Source: an uncultured Candidatus Melainabacteria bacterium (GTDB taxonomy: Bacteria > Cyanobacteriota > Vampirovibrionia > Gastranaerophilales > Gastranaerophilaceae). Taken from it: a DNA stretch of 37,351 bases. Below are positions 24,592 to 33,114 of this stretch, piece after piece. The notes beneath the pieces were generated by a model. It had not been told where the DNA came from, did no database searches, and saw only the letters and a program-made list of their open reading frames with translations. Numbering within the stretch: position 1 is the first letter of the stretch; each line of letters starts with the position of its first letter. A program made the translations under genes and the position numbers. Location of the stretch: assembly GCA_937895785.1 (NCBI GenBank), contig CALBKW010000146.1, positions 1 through 37,351 of the forward strand. The letters run 5' to 3'.

Positions 24592-25188
24592 TTAATTAAG
24601 TGGGATTCTTAACTTTTGACCTATTGAAAGAGCATTAGGATTTTTCATACCATTTGCTTCTTTAATAGCATTTTCGTGTTTCATAGAATATGAACCATAG
24701 AATCTGATAATAATACTTTCTAAAGTATCACCGCTTTGAACAGTATAAACTTCATCTTGTCTTGCACCTGCTGTAGTTGTAGAAGCTTTTGCTGGTGTTG
24801 CAGAAACTTCTTTATCTGCAGGAATGAATGTTATAGCTGTATCTTCAATTTTGGTATCAGGAACTTTTGTTGAAATATCTTCAGCAGATTCGTTCATACT
24901 TTTCATTGAAAAACCAATCAAAGATGTAATGATTAACATTACAACTGCACCTGCAATAAAACCTGTAATAAGGTAAACTGTTGGTGATTTATCTTGTTTG
25001 CTGTGTTGTTTAAAATTATTCCAAAGCATATCAAGTTCACGTTCTTTAATTTGAGGTGCAACTGATTTCACAGCTTGTTTTGGTTGTGCATTTGCTATTT
25101 GAGTTTGTCTTCTGTATTTTGCAATATTTTCTAAAGCTTGAATTTTCTCTTTAGATAAATTTGCTCGTCTTAGGGTTGTACTTTTCAT
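24592..25188 (-). CDS. Membrane-anchored LysM protein
   Basis: The start is the ATG at 25188, preceded by GAGGAA; the longer frame has no ribosome site. The 198-residue product has a basic cytoplasmic N-terminus, one membrane segment (about 70-94) and a Thr/Ala-rich linker. A C-terminal LysM domain (about 147-197: Y-T-V-Q-S-G-D-T-L-E-S-I, ending G-Q-K-L-R-I-P) completes it. LysM binds peptidoglycan GlcNAc, so the protein should tether the inner membrane to the wall. No enzymatic domain is present. Confidence 0.88.
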   Translation of the reverse strand: MKSTTLRRANLSKEKIQALENIAKYRRQTQIANAQPKQAVKSVAPQIKERELDMLWNNFKQHSKQDKSPTVYLITGFIAGAVVMLIITSLIGFSMKSMNESAEDISTKVPDTKIEDTAITFIPADKEVSATPAKASTTTAGARQDEVYTVQSGDTLESIIIRFYGSYSMKHENAIKEANGMKNPNALSIGQKLRIPLN

Positions 25189-25369
25189 GATTTCCTCATA
25201 TATATAGTCTAGCTTTAAAATCTTTATATTAATATTATCATAGTTAGTGATTATATACAAGATTTGAACAGAAATTTAATATGTTCGTATGAGTTTTTAA
25301 ACTTTTGCTTAAGTTTTGATTTTTGTCGGTCGAAACCTTTGGTACAAACACAAGGAGAATACGACTCAA

Positions 25370-27040
25370 ATGTCAGAACAAATTTTTGCACCCGAAGAAA
25401 TGGCACTTTCACAAGAAGAAAAAGATTTAGCACAAAAAGAATTGGAAAACGCAAGATTAGCACATCAAAGATATTTAATTAAACAACAAGACGAAGATTG
25501 GTCACAAGCAATTGAAGGTTATATCAATGCTGCAAAACACAATCCTGAAATACCAGAAGTTTACTACCGCCTTGCATTCTTAATGTGGGAAAAAGGTGAA
25601 ATCAATGTTGAAGCTGCTATTGCTCAATGCAAAATGGCATTAGATTGCTCTCCAGAAAGCGCTAACGCTTACATCTATAAAGGTTATTTTGATAAATTAG
25701 CAGATAACTACTTAGATGCAGAAACAGAATTTAAAAAAGCAATCCAATTAACAGGTTTAAAATCAGCAAGACCTAGAATCTTATTATCATTAGCTATTTT
25801 AAGAAAAATGGGTCAAGAAAGAACAACCTTCAAAGATTTATTGAACTTTGTATATTACTTCATTTCTGGTTCAATTATGTTATCTTATGACATTCCGTCG
25901 TTAAAGATTTTAACTCGTTCATTCAAAGATGATTTTGCAGTTTTGGCTTACCAAAAAACAGGCGCATTACTAGAAAAAATGAACATGTCAAAAGTTGCTT
26001 ATGGTTTGTATGAAAAAGCAGCAAAAACAACAGGACACAAGGAAGTGTTCTTATCAAAAATGGGTGACATTTCAGTAAAAAATAAAAATCCTGAAAGCGC
26101 ATTTGAAGCTTATAGAGCTGCTTATGCATCAAACCCTCAAGACAAAGTTGTTTTAATGAAGCTTGCAACTTTAACACAAACATACTTCCCTGAAATGGTT
26201 GATGAATCTATTGATTACTATACTCAACTTTTAGAACTTCAACCAGAAGACTGTGCATTTATCTACTATGAATTAGGTCACTTATATCTTAAAAAAGATG
26301 ACAAAATTAATTCAGTAAGCGCATTCAGATTGGCTTTAGAACAAGACAAAACAAATCCGTTTTACCACAATTCGTTAGCTTATGCTTATCTTAAAGCTGA
26401 ATTATTTGAAGATGCAGTATCTCACTATAACACAGCTATTAGCATTAACCCTGATAACGAATGGACTGCAATGGTTTGCCACGCTTTAGGTTCAACTTAT
26501 GCAGAAATTTACGGAAATTTAGATTTAGCAATCGACAAATTTAAAGAAGGTATTGAACTTGATGATAAAAATTACGATTTAAAATTATCATTAGGCGATG
26601 CATTAATGGCATCAGGTGACATTGACAACGCTATCCGCTCATACTGTGATGCAATATCAACAGAACCTGACAACTTCAGAGCATACTCTAAAGCTGGTTT
26701 GGCTTTATGGGAAAAAGATATGATTGAAGAAGCCATTATTTCTTATCACAAATCTATTGACTTAAATCCTAATTTCGACATTGCTCAAAACAACTTAGGT
26801 GTCATTTACCTTGATGGACTAGGTTGTGCAGAAGATGCACTTCCATTCTTTGTAAAAGCAATTGAAGTGAACCCATCTTACACACTAGCTTACTTCAATG
26901 CCGCTAGAGCAAACGAAATGTTAGGCAACAAAACTCAAGCAGCCGAATATTACCAAATGGCACTTGATATGAACAGATTAACTGAAGACTTGAATGAGTC
27001 TGATATACAACAAAGATTACACTCGCTATTTGAATTATAA
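25370..27040 (+). CDS. Tetratricopeptide-repeat protein
   Basis: The start is the ATG at 25370. An AGGAG lies 12 bases upstream, longer than ideal, and the in-frame extension looks unlikely. The 556-residue product is nearly all helical. It carries roughly ten TPR units, best seen in the C-terminal half (for example A-Y-A-Y-L-K-A-E-L-F-E-D-A-V-S-H-Y and N-L-G-V-I-Y-L-D-G-L-G). There is no signal peptide, so it is probably a cytoplasmic protein-protein scaffold. The middle (about 140-260) has weaker repeats. No partner is implied by neighbours. Confidence 0.9.
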   Translation: MSEQIFAPEEMALSQEEKDLAQKELENARLAHQRYLIKQQDEDWSQAIEGYINAAKHNPEIPEVYYRLAFLMWEKGEINVEAAIAQCKMALDCSPESANAYIYKGYFDKLADNYLDAETEFKKAIQLTGLKSARPRILLSLAILRKMGQERTTFKDLLNFVYYFISGSIMLSYDIPSLKILTRSFKDDFAVLAYQKTGALLEKMNMSKVAYGLYEKAAKTTGHKEVFLSKMGDISVKNKNPESAFEAYRAAYASNPQDKVVLMKLATLTQTYFPEMVDESIDYYTQLLELQPEDCAFIYYELGHLYLKKDDKINSVSAFRLALEQDKTNPFYHNSLAYAYLKAELFEDAVSHYNTAISINPDNEWTAMVCHALGSTYAEIYGNLDLAIDKFKEGIELDDKNYDLKLSLGDALMASGDIDNAIRSYCDAISTEPDNFRAYSKAGLALWEKDMIEEAIISYHKSIDLNPNFDIAQNNLGVIYLDGLGCAEDALPFFVKAIEVNPSYTLAYFNAARANEMLGNKTQAAEYYQMALDMNRLTEDLNESDIQQRLHSLFEL

Positions 27041-27049
27041 AAGATTCAC

Positions 27050-27075
27050 GGGGCTGAAACCAGCCCCTTTTTTTT
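27050..27075 (+). terminator. Terminator of the TPR gene
   Basis: GGGGCTG (27050-27056) pairs with CAGCCCC (27061-27067) around AAAC and is followed by eight T. It lies about 10 bases past the TPR stop. Confidence 0.93.
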
Positions 27076-27105
27076 GCGTTAATTTATTGTCTTATGTAAC
27101 AATTT

Positions 27106-27134
27106 TTGCCATGCCTGTTATTTCTGCGTAGAAT
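27106..27134 (+). promoter_or_regulatory. Sigma-70 promoter of the YjbQ gene
   Basis: The -35 TTGCCA (27106-27111) and -10 TAGAAT (27129-27134) are 17 bases apart. AGGAGG (27160-27165) follows, 5 bases before the ATG at 27171. Confidence 0.7.
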
Positions 27135-27170
27135 AATGTTTTATATAAACTATAAAACTAGGAGGTTTTT

Positions 27171-27587
27171 ATGCCTGTAATTAACGAAAAATTCCAAATC
27201 CATACAAACGGATTTACCGACATCATCGACATTACCAAGAATGTTCAAAACAGTGTTTACATGCACTCGTTGAAAGATGCCTCGGTATTGTGTTATGTTT
27301 CAGGTAGTACAGCCTCTCTTACAACGATTGAATTTGAACCAGGGCTATTGGTCGATTTACCAGAAGCTTTAGAGCGTGTTGCGCCTCAAAATATTGAATA
27401 TCACCATGACGATACTTGGCACGACGGCAACGGTTACGCACACGTTAGGGCTGCAATTATGGGCAATTCGCTGAATATACCCCTGATTGACGGCGCATTA
27501 CAACTTGGTACTTGGCAACAAGTAGTTTTAATCGATTTCGATAACAAAGCTCGAACAAGAACCGTTTACATACAAATTATTTACTAA
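27171..27587 (+). CDS. YjbQ / UPF0047 family protein
   Basis: The 138-residue product is a full-length YjbQ-family protein. It carries the family motif Y-H-H-D-D-T-W-H-D-G-N-G-Y-A-H-V (77-92), whose histidines and aspartates form the putative active or metal site, and G-T-W-Q-Q-V (113-118). Some members have weak thiamine-phosphate synthase activity, but the physiological role is unsettled. Its TAA stop overlaps the stop of the convergent GH57 gene, so no terminator separates them. Confidence 0.95.
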   Translation: MPVINEKFQIHTNGFTDIIDITKNVQNSVYMHSLKDASVLCYVSGSTASLTTIEFEPGLLVDLPEALERVAPQNIEYHHDDTWHDGNGYAHVRAAIMGNSLNIPLIDGALQLGTWQQVVLIDFDNKARTRTVYIQIIY

Positions 27588-29830
27588 TCTTTTGGGCGTT
27601 GCATTGTTAACAAGATTTCTTGAGGTATGAAGCTTTCTAATACCCCAAAATCGGCTGTTGCGAAGAAAAATTCAAGCATTTCACCCTTGCCAATATCAAT
27701 ACTATCAAACGGAATACTTATATCTAAAACGGTATCATAAGCAACCTTGATGTTGTCAGAGTTTTGTGAACACCACAATTCGCCAGTTATTGATTTTGAG
27801 AATTGAAGCGGTCTTATCATTCCATTTACAAGCGACAAGCGCATTTCTGTACTGAATTTTTCATGCATAATTGGATAAACATCTTCCGATTTGTTTGTTA
27901 AACGAATATGCGAAAGATTTTGTTTGCGATCGTTATTACGCATATAAATATATAACTGGTGAATTACGTTTGTATTATTTTCTTTAACTTCTTCATCAAT
28001 ATAAAATCTTAGGTACAAATTATCCTCGTCAAAACCGAATTTAATTTTATCAAAAAGTCTGTGACTTTCTTCATATTTAACCTCTGGGATATTGATTACA
28101 CCTGCATTTAACCATTCATCATCAATTTTATCTTGACCGTCCATAATCGGAGTAATTGATGCCGTTGGCATGCTTGAAGCACCCATATTCATAACCAATA
28201 GAGGGGATTTCAAGTATTCAGGAATTTCTAAATCCAAGTTGCGATAAACATTCTTTAAATGTTCTCTGAAAAGATAATCAAATACATGGTCTTGACCTGA
28301 GTGATTAGGTTCACCGTACCACCAGAACCAGTCACTACTTTCTGCCATGTAGATTTCTTGTTGAGCTTTTTCTAAATTTGGATAGTCAGGGTGTTTTTGT
28401 TTAAACTCTACAAAATCATCTCGAACATTTTTTAAATAATTCCATGCCTGATTTTTTGTCGGTTCACCAATCCACATTTGGAAGTTTCTGTTTATCCAAG
28501 AACCCGAATAAATTTTAGGTAACTTTTTAATATTTTTATCTTTTTGAATATAGTCGCTAATTAAAACAGTTTCTAGCGTATCATCATTTTCAATTAAGCT
28601 ATAAATCTCTCTTAAAAATCCTGAACCGTCGTCAGGGTAGTTTTCCCAAGAATTTTCACCATCTAGTGCGATTGTCAACAAGTGAGAATCGTCAGGTGAA
28701 GCAAAAATTTTACTTTGTACAATTTTAATCCTATCAAACAAATCCTTTGCAGCTTTTTTAGGATCAGTATTTGGATATTCGTAACTAATCAAATTTGGAA
28801 TCAACGAATCTCTAAAAATAACATCAATTTTAGAGTTCTTTGTCTTGTATTCATAAGGCTTCAACAAATGATATGGATCTGCCAAGTAACCTTTAAAATC
28901 TCTTACGAAATCAAAGTTAATTGAATTTGCTAAAATACCTTCGTCAGAAATAGTCCATTCTACGCCTAAGTCACTAAGCATTTCCAAGGTTTTTGAGCTT
29001 ACACATTGTTCAGGAGGCCAAATACCTTTTGGACGGCGTCCAAAAAGTTCTTCCATTTTATCCAATGCCATTTTTGTTTGTGCAACAGCGTCTTTTGCCA
29101 TTTTTAAATTTGCTGGCAAAACTTCTGGATTTTGAATATTTCTGTAAGCACATTTGATATCCAACAAAATCGGTAACACTGGGTGATAATAAGGACTTGT
29201 TGTAATTTCAATTTTGCCCGCTTCCATAAAGTTACGATACGTTGGGATAATTTGACGGATAATTTCTCTTTGATATTCTAAAATTTTCTTCCTATCATCA
29301 AGAGTAAAATTACAACCTTTTTCAGCTAGTTCAGCCAATTCAGGATAAATTTCCCCATAAATTGGGTCGAACCATGCAAGGTTGAACCACGCCATTATAT
29401 CTGAATATTCTTGAGCTGTATATGCATTTATATCCGCAATGTTTTGTTCCACACGTTTTTCATAAAGCGATTTGTATGCATTATGATGAGAAATCATTGA
29501 TTGAAAATTTGCATCAAAAAAGTTGCTCAAAATAAATCTTTTATCATCATCTGTTAATTCTTCAATTGGCGAAATACTAAGTCTTGAATGAACATCATGT
29601 GCGCCATTCTCACCATATTTTTTTAGAGATTGCAACAAAAGTGGAACAAGGTTGAAGTTCAACTTCAATTTTGGAAACTCGTTCATAATCAAAACCATAT
29701 CAAGATAGTCTTTAACCGCATGCATACGAACCCACGGCATCAAAAAATCACTCTCAGCACTAAGCTGATAGTCAGGTTGATGCATGTGCCAATAAAAAGC
29801 TATTGATAGTTTTTTTTGTTCGCCGACCAT
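27584..29830 (-). CDS. Glycoside hydrolase family 57 protein
   Basis: From the ATG at 29830 the product has 748 residues. An upstream in-frame TTG (29866) would cover the promoter. The N-terminal (beta/alpha)7-type GH57 domain shows H-M-H-Q-P (15-19), the nucleophile Glu in I-W-P-P-E-Q (E274) and the acid/base Asp in I-A-L-D-G-E-N-S-W (D390). GH57 enzymes are retaining alpha-glucan amylases, 4-alpha-glucanotransferases or branching enzymes. Which one is not decidable by eye. The C-terminal 200 residues look like a beta-sandwich module (F-D-E-D-N-L-Y-L-R-F-Y). With no signal peptide, it probably acts on cytoplasmic glycogen. Confidence 0.9.
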   Translation of the reverse strand: MVGEQKKLSIAFYWHMHQPDYQLSAESDFLMPWVRMHAVKDYLDMVLIMNEFPKLKLNFNLVPLLLQSLKKYGENGAHDVHSRLSISPIEELTDDDKRFILSNFFDANFQSMISHHNAYKSLYEKRVEQNIADINAYTAQEYSDIMAWFNLAWFDPIYGEIYPELAELAEKGCNFTLDDRKKILEYQREIIRQIIPTYRNFMEAGKIEITTSPYYHPVLPILLDIKCAYRNIQNPEVLPANLKMAKDAVAQTKMALDKMEELFGRRPKGIWPPEQCVSSKTLEMLSDLGVEWTISDEGILANSINFDFVRDFKGYLADPYHLLKPYEYKTKNSKIDVIFRDSLIPNLISYEYPNTDPKKAAKDLFDRIKIVQSKIFASPDDSHLLTIALDGENSWENYPDDGSGFLREIYSLIENDDTLETVLISDYIQKDKNIKKLPKIYSGSWINRNFQMWIGEPTKNQAWNYLKNVRDDFVEFKQKHPDYPNLEKAQQEIYMAESSDWFWWYGEPNHSGQDHVFDYLFREHLKNVYRNLDLEIPEYLKSPLLVMNMGASSMPTASITPIMDGQDKIDDEWLNAGVINIPEVKYEESHRLFDKIKFGFDEDNLYLRFYIDEEVKENNTNVIHQLYIYMRNNDRKQNLSHIRLTNKSEDVYPIMHEKFSTEMRLSLVNGMIRPLQFSKSITGELWCSQNSDNIKVAYDTVLDISIPFDSIDIGKGEMLEFFFATADFGVLESFIPQEILLTMQRPKD

Positions 29831-29837
29831 TAATTTA

Positions 29838-29866
29838 ATAGTAACGAAAAAAAACACCCTTTGCAA
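29838..29866 (-). promoter_or_regulatory. Promoter predicting a leaderless GH57 mRNA
   Basis: On the minus strand, TTGCAA (29861-29866), 17 bases, then TACTAT (29838-29843). Only seven bases separate the -10 element from the ATG at 29830, so transcription should begin at or next to the A of the start codon. No Shine-Dalgarno sequence is present. Confidence 0.55.
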
Positions 29867-29878
29867 GTTTTTTAATTA

Positions 29879-31153
29879 TTAAAGAAAAACCGTTTGTTCT
29901 CTGTCTGGTCCAACACTAATGATTGAAATTGGTATTTCAATCAATTCCTCTAAACGTTTTAAGTAATCTCTCGCCTCTTGTGGAAATTCGTCATAAGATT
30001 TCATATTAGATAATGAACATTTCCAGCCTTTGTGAGTTTCATAAACAGGTTCTAAATATTTGTGCATAAACACATCTGTCGGATATTCTGTATAAAATTT
30101 ACCGTTTCTTTTATCCTTATATGCGGTACAAATTTTTATTTCATCAAAATCATCAAATACGTCTATTTTGGTAATTGCCATTGAAGTTAAACCACTTACA
30201 AGCACGGCATATTTCGCAATAACTGCATCAAACCAACCACAACGACGAGGTCGACCTGTTGTTGTTCCAAATTCATGCCCAATTTCACGAATTTTGTCGC
30301 CTGTTTCATCTTCTAATTCTGTGACAAAAGGTCCTTCTCCAACTCTTGTTAAATATGCTTTTGAAACGCCAACAATTTCATCAATCATTGTTGGACCGTA
30401 ACCACTACCTGTACCAGCGCCACCACCGACTGGGTTTGAACTTGTAACAAATGGGTATGTACCGTAATCAATATCAAGCATTACACCTTGTGCGCCTTCA
30501 AACAAAATAGTTTTGTCCTTGTTTTCTCTAAGCATATTTTGCCAATCAAAACAAACATAAGGTTCAAAAATCTTTCTATACCTAGCACAAATTTCTAAAA
30601 CTTCTTTTTTTGAATATTCTTTTAAACCATAAACCTCTTTCAATGTTTTGTTTTTTAACGGTAAAATAATATCAATTTTTTCAGAAAGTGTTTCCTCATC
30701 AAATAAATCACCAACCTTTAAAGCACAACGAGCCATTTTGTCAGTGTAAGTTTGTCCAATTCCTTTTCTTGTTGAACCGATTTTACCCTTTTTGACGGTA
30801 TCCTCTGCCCAACCGTCAACCGAAGTATGCCAAGGCATTGTAATTGTTGCAAGAGGGCTTAATTTTAAATTTGATAAATCTACACCACGTGAAATTAATT
30901 CTTTTGTTTCTTGCTCGAAATTTTCAGGCAAAATAACAGTACCAGCCCCAATAAAGCAAATTTTGTCACCGTATAAAATCCCTGACGGAACTAAATGTAA
31001 TTTATATGTTTCACCCTTGTAAACTACTGTATGACCAGCATTACAACCGCCTTGATAACGAATTACCATATTAGCCTTTTCTGCTAATAAGTCCGTAATC
31101 TTTGCTTTTCCTTCGTCACCCCATTGAGCGCCAACTACAACCGTATTTTTCAT
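29879..31153 (-). CDS. purA: Adenylosuccinate synthase
   Basis: PurA makes adenylosuccinate from IMP, aspartate and GTP in AMP synthesis. The 424-residue length is typical. The N-terminal loop reads Q-W-G-D-E-G-K-A-K (10-18), with Asp13 and His41 (N-A-G-H-T) intact. The usual Gly at position 17 is Ala here. A-Q-G-V-M-L-D-I-D, T-G-R-P-R-R-C-G-W-F-D and the C-terminal S-V-G-P-D-R-E are also present. It begins 2 bases after the etfA stop, so a housekeeping purine gene shares the electron-transfer operon. Confidence 0.97.
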   Translation of the reverse strand: MKNTVVVGAQWGDEGKAKITDLLAEKANMVIRYQGGCNAGHTVVYKGETYKLHLVPSGILYGDKICFIGAGTVILPENFEQETKELISRGVDLSNLKLSPLATITMPWHTSVDGWAEDTVKKGKIGSTRKGIGQTYTDKMARCALKVGDLFDEETLSEKIDIILPLKNKTLKEVYGLKEYSKKEVLEICARYRKIFEPYVCFDWQNMLRENKDKTILFEGAQGVMLDIDYGTYPFVTSSNPVGGGAGTGSGYGPTMIDEIVGVSKAYLTRVGEGPFVTELEDETGDKIREIGHEFGTTTGRPRRCGWFDAVIAKYAVLVSGLTSMAITKIDVFDDFDEIKICTAYKDKRNGKFYTEYPTDVFMHKYLEPVYETHKGWKCSLSNMKSYDEFPQEARDYLKRLEELIEIPISIISVGPDREQTVFL

Positions 31154-31155
31154 TT

Positions 31156-32154
31156 TTATCTTCTTTCTTTCAATTTTTCAATCAATTTTGGCAAAATTTC
31201 GAAAACATCACCAACAATTCCAACATCTGCAATCTTAAAAATAGGTGCGTTATTGTCTTTGTTAATCGCAATAATTTTATCAGAACCTGTCATTCCAACA
31301 GTGTGTTGTATTGCTCCAGAAATTCCACACGCAATATAAACCTTTGGAACAACTGTTTTTCCTGTTTGCCCCACTTGAATTGAACTATCTGCAAGTCCCA
31401 TATCAACCGCACCTCTTGAAGCACCAACAGAACCTCCCAACAAATTTGCAAGTTCTTCAAGCATTGCAAAACCTTGAATCGATTTCATACCTTTTCCACC
31501 CGCAACAATAATTTCAGCCTCATCAATTCTTGTATCTGTAAGTTGCGTATTAGGTTTAAAATCAATCAACTCTACTCTTTTTTCAATATTAGATAAATCT
31601 ACATCTATATCAATAAATTGAGTATCTTTTTCAATTTTACATTCTGATTTTTTCAAAACTTTTGGACGTACCGTCGCCATTTGAGGGTAATTTTTGCACA
31701 AAATTGTCGCCATCAAATTACCACCAAAAGTTGGACGAGTTGCCGCAAGTTGACCTTTATCATTGATATCTAGTGCAGTACAATCCGCTGTAAGTCCAGT
31801 GTTTAAAGTTGATGAGATAACAGGCGCTAAATCACGACCTTGAGTTGTTGCACCCACTAAAACTATTTCAGGCTCAATATCTTTAATTATTTTTATCGCT
31901 ACACTTGAATAATAATCAGTATTATAATCCTTCAAATCCTGAGAAGTTGCAATATACACTTTATCAAAGCCATTTTGGCTCAATATTTTTTTATTTTCCT
32001 CTAAATTTGCAGCATTTCCGATTAAAAATGCTGAAATTTCGCAATTATCAAGTTTTTTTGATAATTTTTGCGCAACACAAGCAAGTTCTAAAACAACGTT
32101 TAGAACCTTACCCAGTCTATCTGTTTGAGCGTAAATCAAAATTTCTTTAGGCAT
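31156..32154 (-). CDS. etfA: Electron transfer flavoprotein alpha subunit
   Basis: The 332-residue product pairs with EtfB to carry electrons via FAD. The C-terminal FAD domain has G-G-S-V-G-A-S-R-G-A-V-D, the I-Q-V-G-Q-T-G-K-T-V motif, and G-I-S-G-A-I-Q-H-T-V-G-M, followed by I-A-I-N-K-D. The N-terminal part is a typical ETF nucleotide-binding fold. It overlaps etfB by 8 bases. No acyl-CoA dehydrogenase or FixC gene is adjacent; its redox partners may lie within the same operon. Confidence 0.96.
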   Translation of the reverse strand: MPKEILIYAQTDRLGKVLNVVLELACVAQKLSKKLDNCEISAFLIGNAANLEENKKILSQNGFDKVYIATSQDLKDYNTDYYSSVAIKIIKDIEPEIVLVGATTQGRDLAPVISSTLNTGLTADCTALDINDKGQLAATRPTFGGNLMATILCKNYPQMATVRPKVLKKSECKIEKDTQFIDIDVDLSNIEKRVELIDFKPNTQLTDTRIDEAEIIVAGGKGMKSIQGFAMLEELANLLGGSVGASRGAVDMGLADSSIQVGQTGKTVVPKVYIACGISGAIQHTVGMTGSDKIIAINKDNNAPIFKIADVGIVGDVFEILPKLIEKLKERR

Positions 32155-32926
32155 TTAACACCTCCAGAATTTTTTTAGCAGCATCTTCTGCTGAAAGGTT
32201 TTCAAATATTTCTCCACTTGTTTTTTGTTCAGGTCTAAATGCCTTACTTACGCAAGTTGGAGAACCTTTTAACCCCACTTTTTCTGGTTCTATTCCAATA
32301 TCTTCGTGAGAATAAAACGGAATTTCTGCATATTGAGCTAATTTAAAACCTTTAATCAAAGGTCTGCGAGGTTCATAATCACATTTTAGCATACACAGAA
32401 CGGCAGGAAGTTTTACTTTTAAAGTTTCAATACCGTCTTCAACTTCGCGTTTTACAAATATATAGCCATTTTCGACTTTTTTGATTTCTTTTACGTAAGT
32501 TACAAGGGCGTAACCCAAGTTTGTAGATATTGTTGGACCTGTTTGTGCAGTATCACCATCTGTTGCAAATTGCCCGCACAAAACAATTTCTGCATTTTCT
32601 ATTTTTGTTTTAACAGCCGCTGCAATAGTACGACCTGTAGCAACAGTATCAGCTCCAGCGAATTTTTTATCAGATACAACAAATCCGCCATCTACACCTA
32701 TTGAAATTGCCTTACGGATAATTTCTTCAGCTTGAAGCGGACCCATTGTTAGCGCCGTAATTTTTACGGCAGAATTTTTATCTTTTAATCTTAATGCGGT
32801 TTCTAGTGCATAACTGTCAAATGGATTGATAACACTTTCAACACCTTCGCGTTGGATAGTATTGTGTTCAGTCCATTTGATATCTGCTGTATCTGGAACT
32901 TGTTTTACACATACCGCAATATTCAT
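32147..32926 (-). CDS. etfB: Electron transfer flavoprotein beta subunit
   Basis: The 259-residue product has the EtfB opening I-A-V-C-V-K-Q-V-P-D-T and the N-P-F-D-S-Y-A-L-E-T-A segment, which lies near the AMP/FAD site. A-D-T-V-A-T-G-R and D-G-D-T-A-Q-T-G-P are the other usual motifs. Whether the second flavin is FAD (bifurcating ETF) or AMP (ordinary ETF) cannot be settled by eye. It lies 4 bases after a small four-cysteine gene and is followed by etfA with overlapping codons. Confidence 0.96.
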   Translation of the reverse strand: MNIAVCVKQVPDTADIKWTEHNTIQREGVESVINPFDSYALETALRLKDKNSAVKITALTMGPLQAEEIIRKAISIGVDGGFVVSDKKFAGADTVATGRTIAAAVKTKIENAEIVLCGQFATDGDTAQTGPTISTNLGYALVTYVKEIKKVENGYIFVKREVEDGIETLKVKLPAVLCMLKCDYEPRRPLIKGFKLAQYAEIPFYSHEDIGIEPEKVGLKGSPTCVSKAFRPEQKTSGEIFENLSAEDAAKKILEVLNA

Positions 32927-32930
32927 AGTG

Positions 32931-33107
32931 CTATTGTTTTTTAGCTTGTTTCATTTGAACGTCTAATGCTGCATTGTGAGCCAACATATAAACTGAACAA
33001 ATTTTGTAGTTTTTCAAATACCATGCACAAGCATCTTGTGAACAAACTTTTTCAAAATCAGCACCTGCTGACATTAAAGGGCAAAATGGAATATTTTTGT
33101 CTGCCAT
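32931..33107 (-). CDS. 58-residue four-cysteine protein in the etf operon
   Basis: A complete frame from ATG at 33107 to TAG (32931-32933) encodes 58 residues, beginning M-A-D-K-N-I-P-F-C-P. The four cysteines at 9, 22, 27 and 37 are spaced C-x12-C-x4-C-x9-C, with an aromatic patch A-W-Y-L and a basic C-terminus. This could bind an iron-sulfur cluster or zinc. It starts 8 bases after the NfnA-like gene and ends 4 bases before etfB, all on one strand, so it is almost certainly expressed with them. AAGG lies very close to the ATG. Its role is unknown; a small electron carrier or ETF-associated protein is a hypothesis. Confidence 0.75.
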   Translation of the reverse strand: MADKNIPFCPLMSAGADFEKVCSQDACAWYLKNYKICSVYMLAHNAALDVQMKQAKKQ

Positions 33108-33114
33108 AACCTTA

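Noticed and set aside
25189..25463. Upstream extension of the LysM gene and other frames in the 25.2-25.4 kb spacer
   Set aside because: The extensions lack ribosome sites and the composition looks non-coding. The ATG at 25188 with GAGGAA fits the LysM gene.
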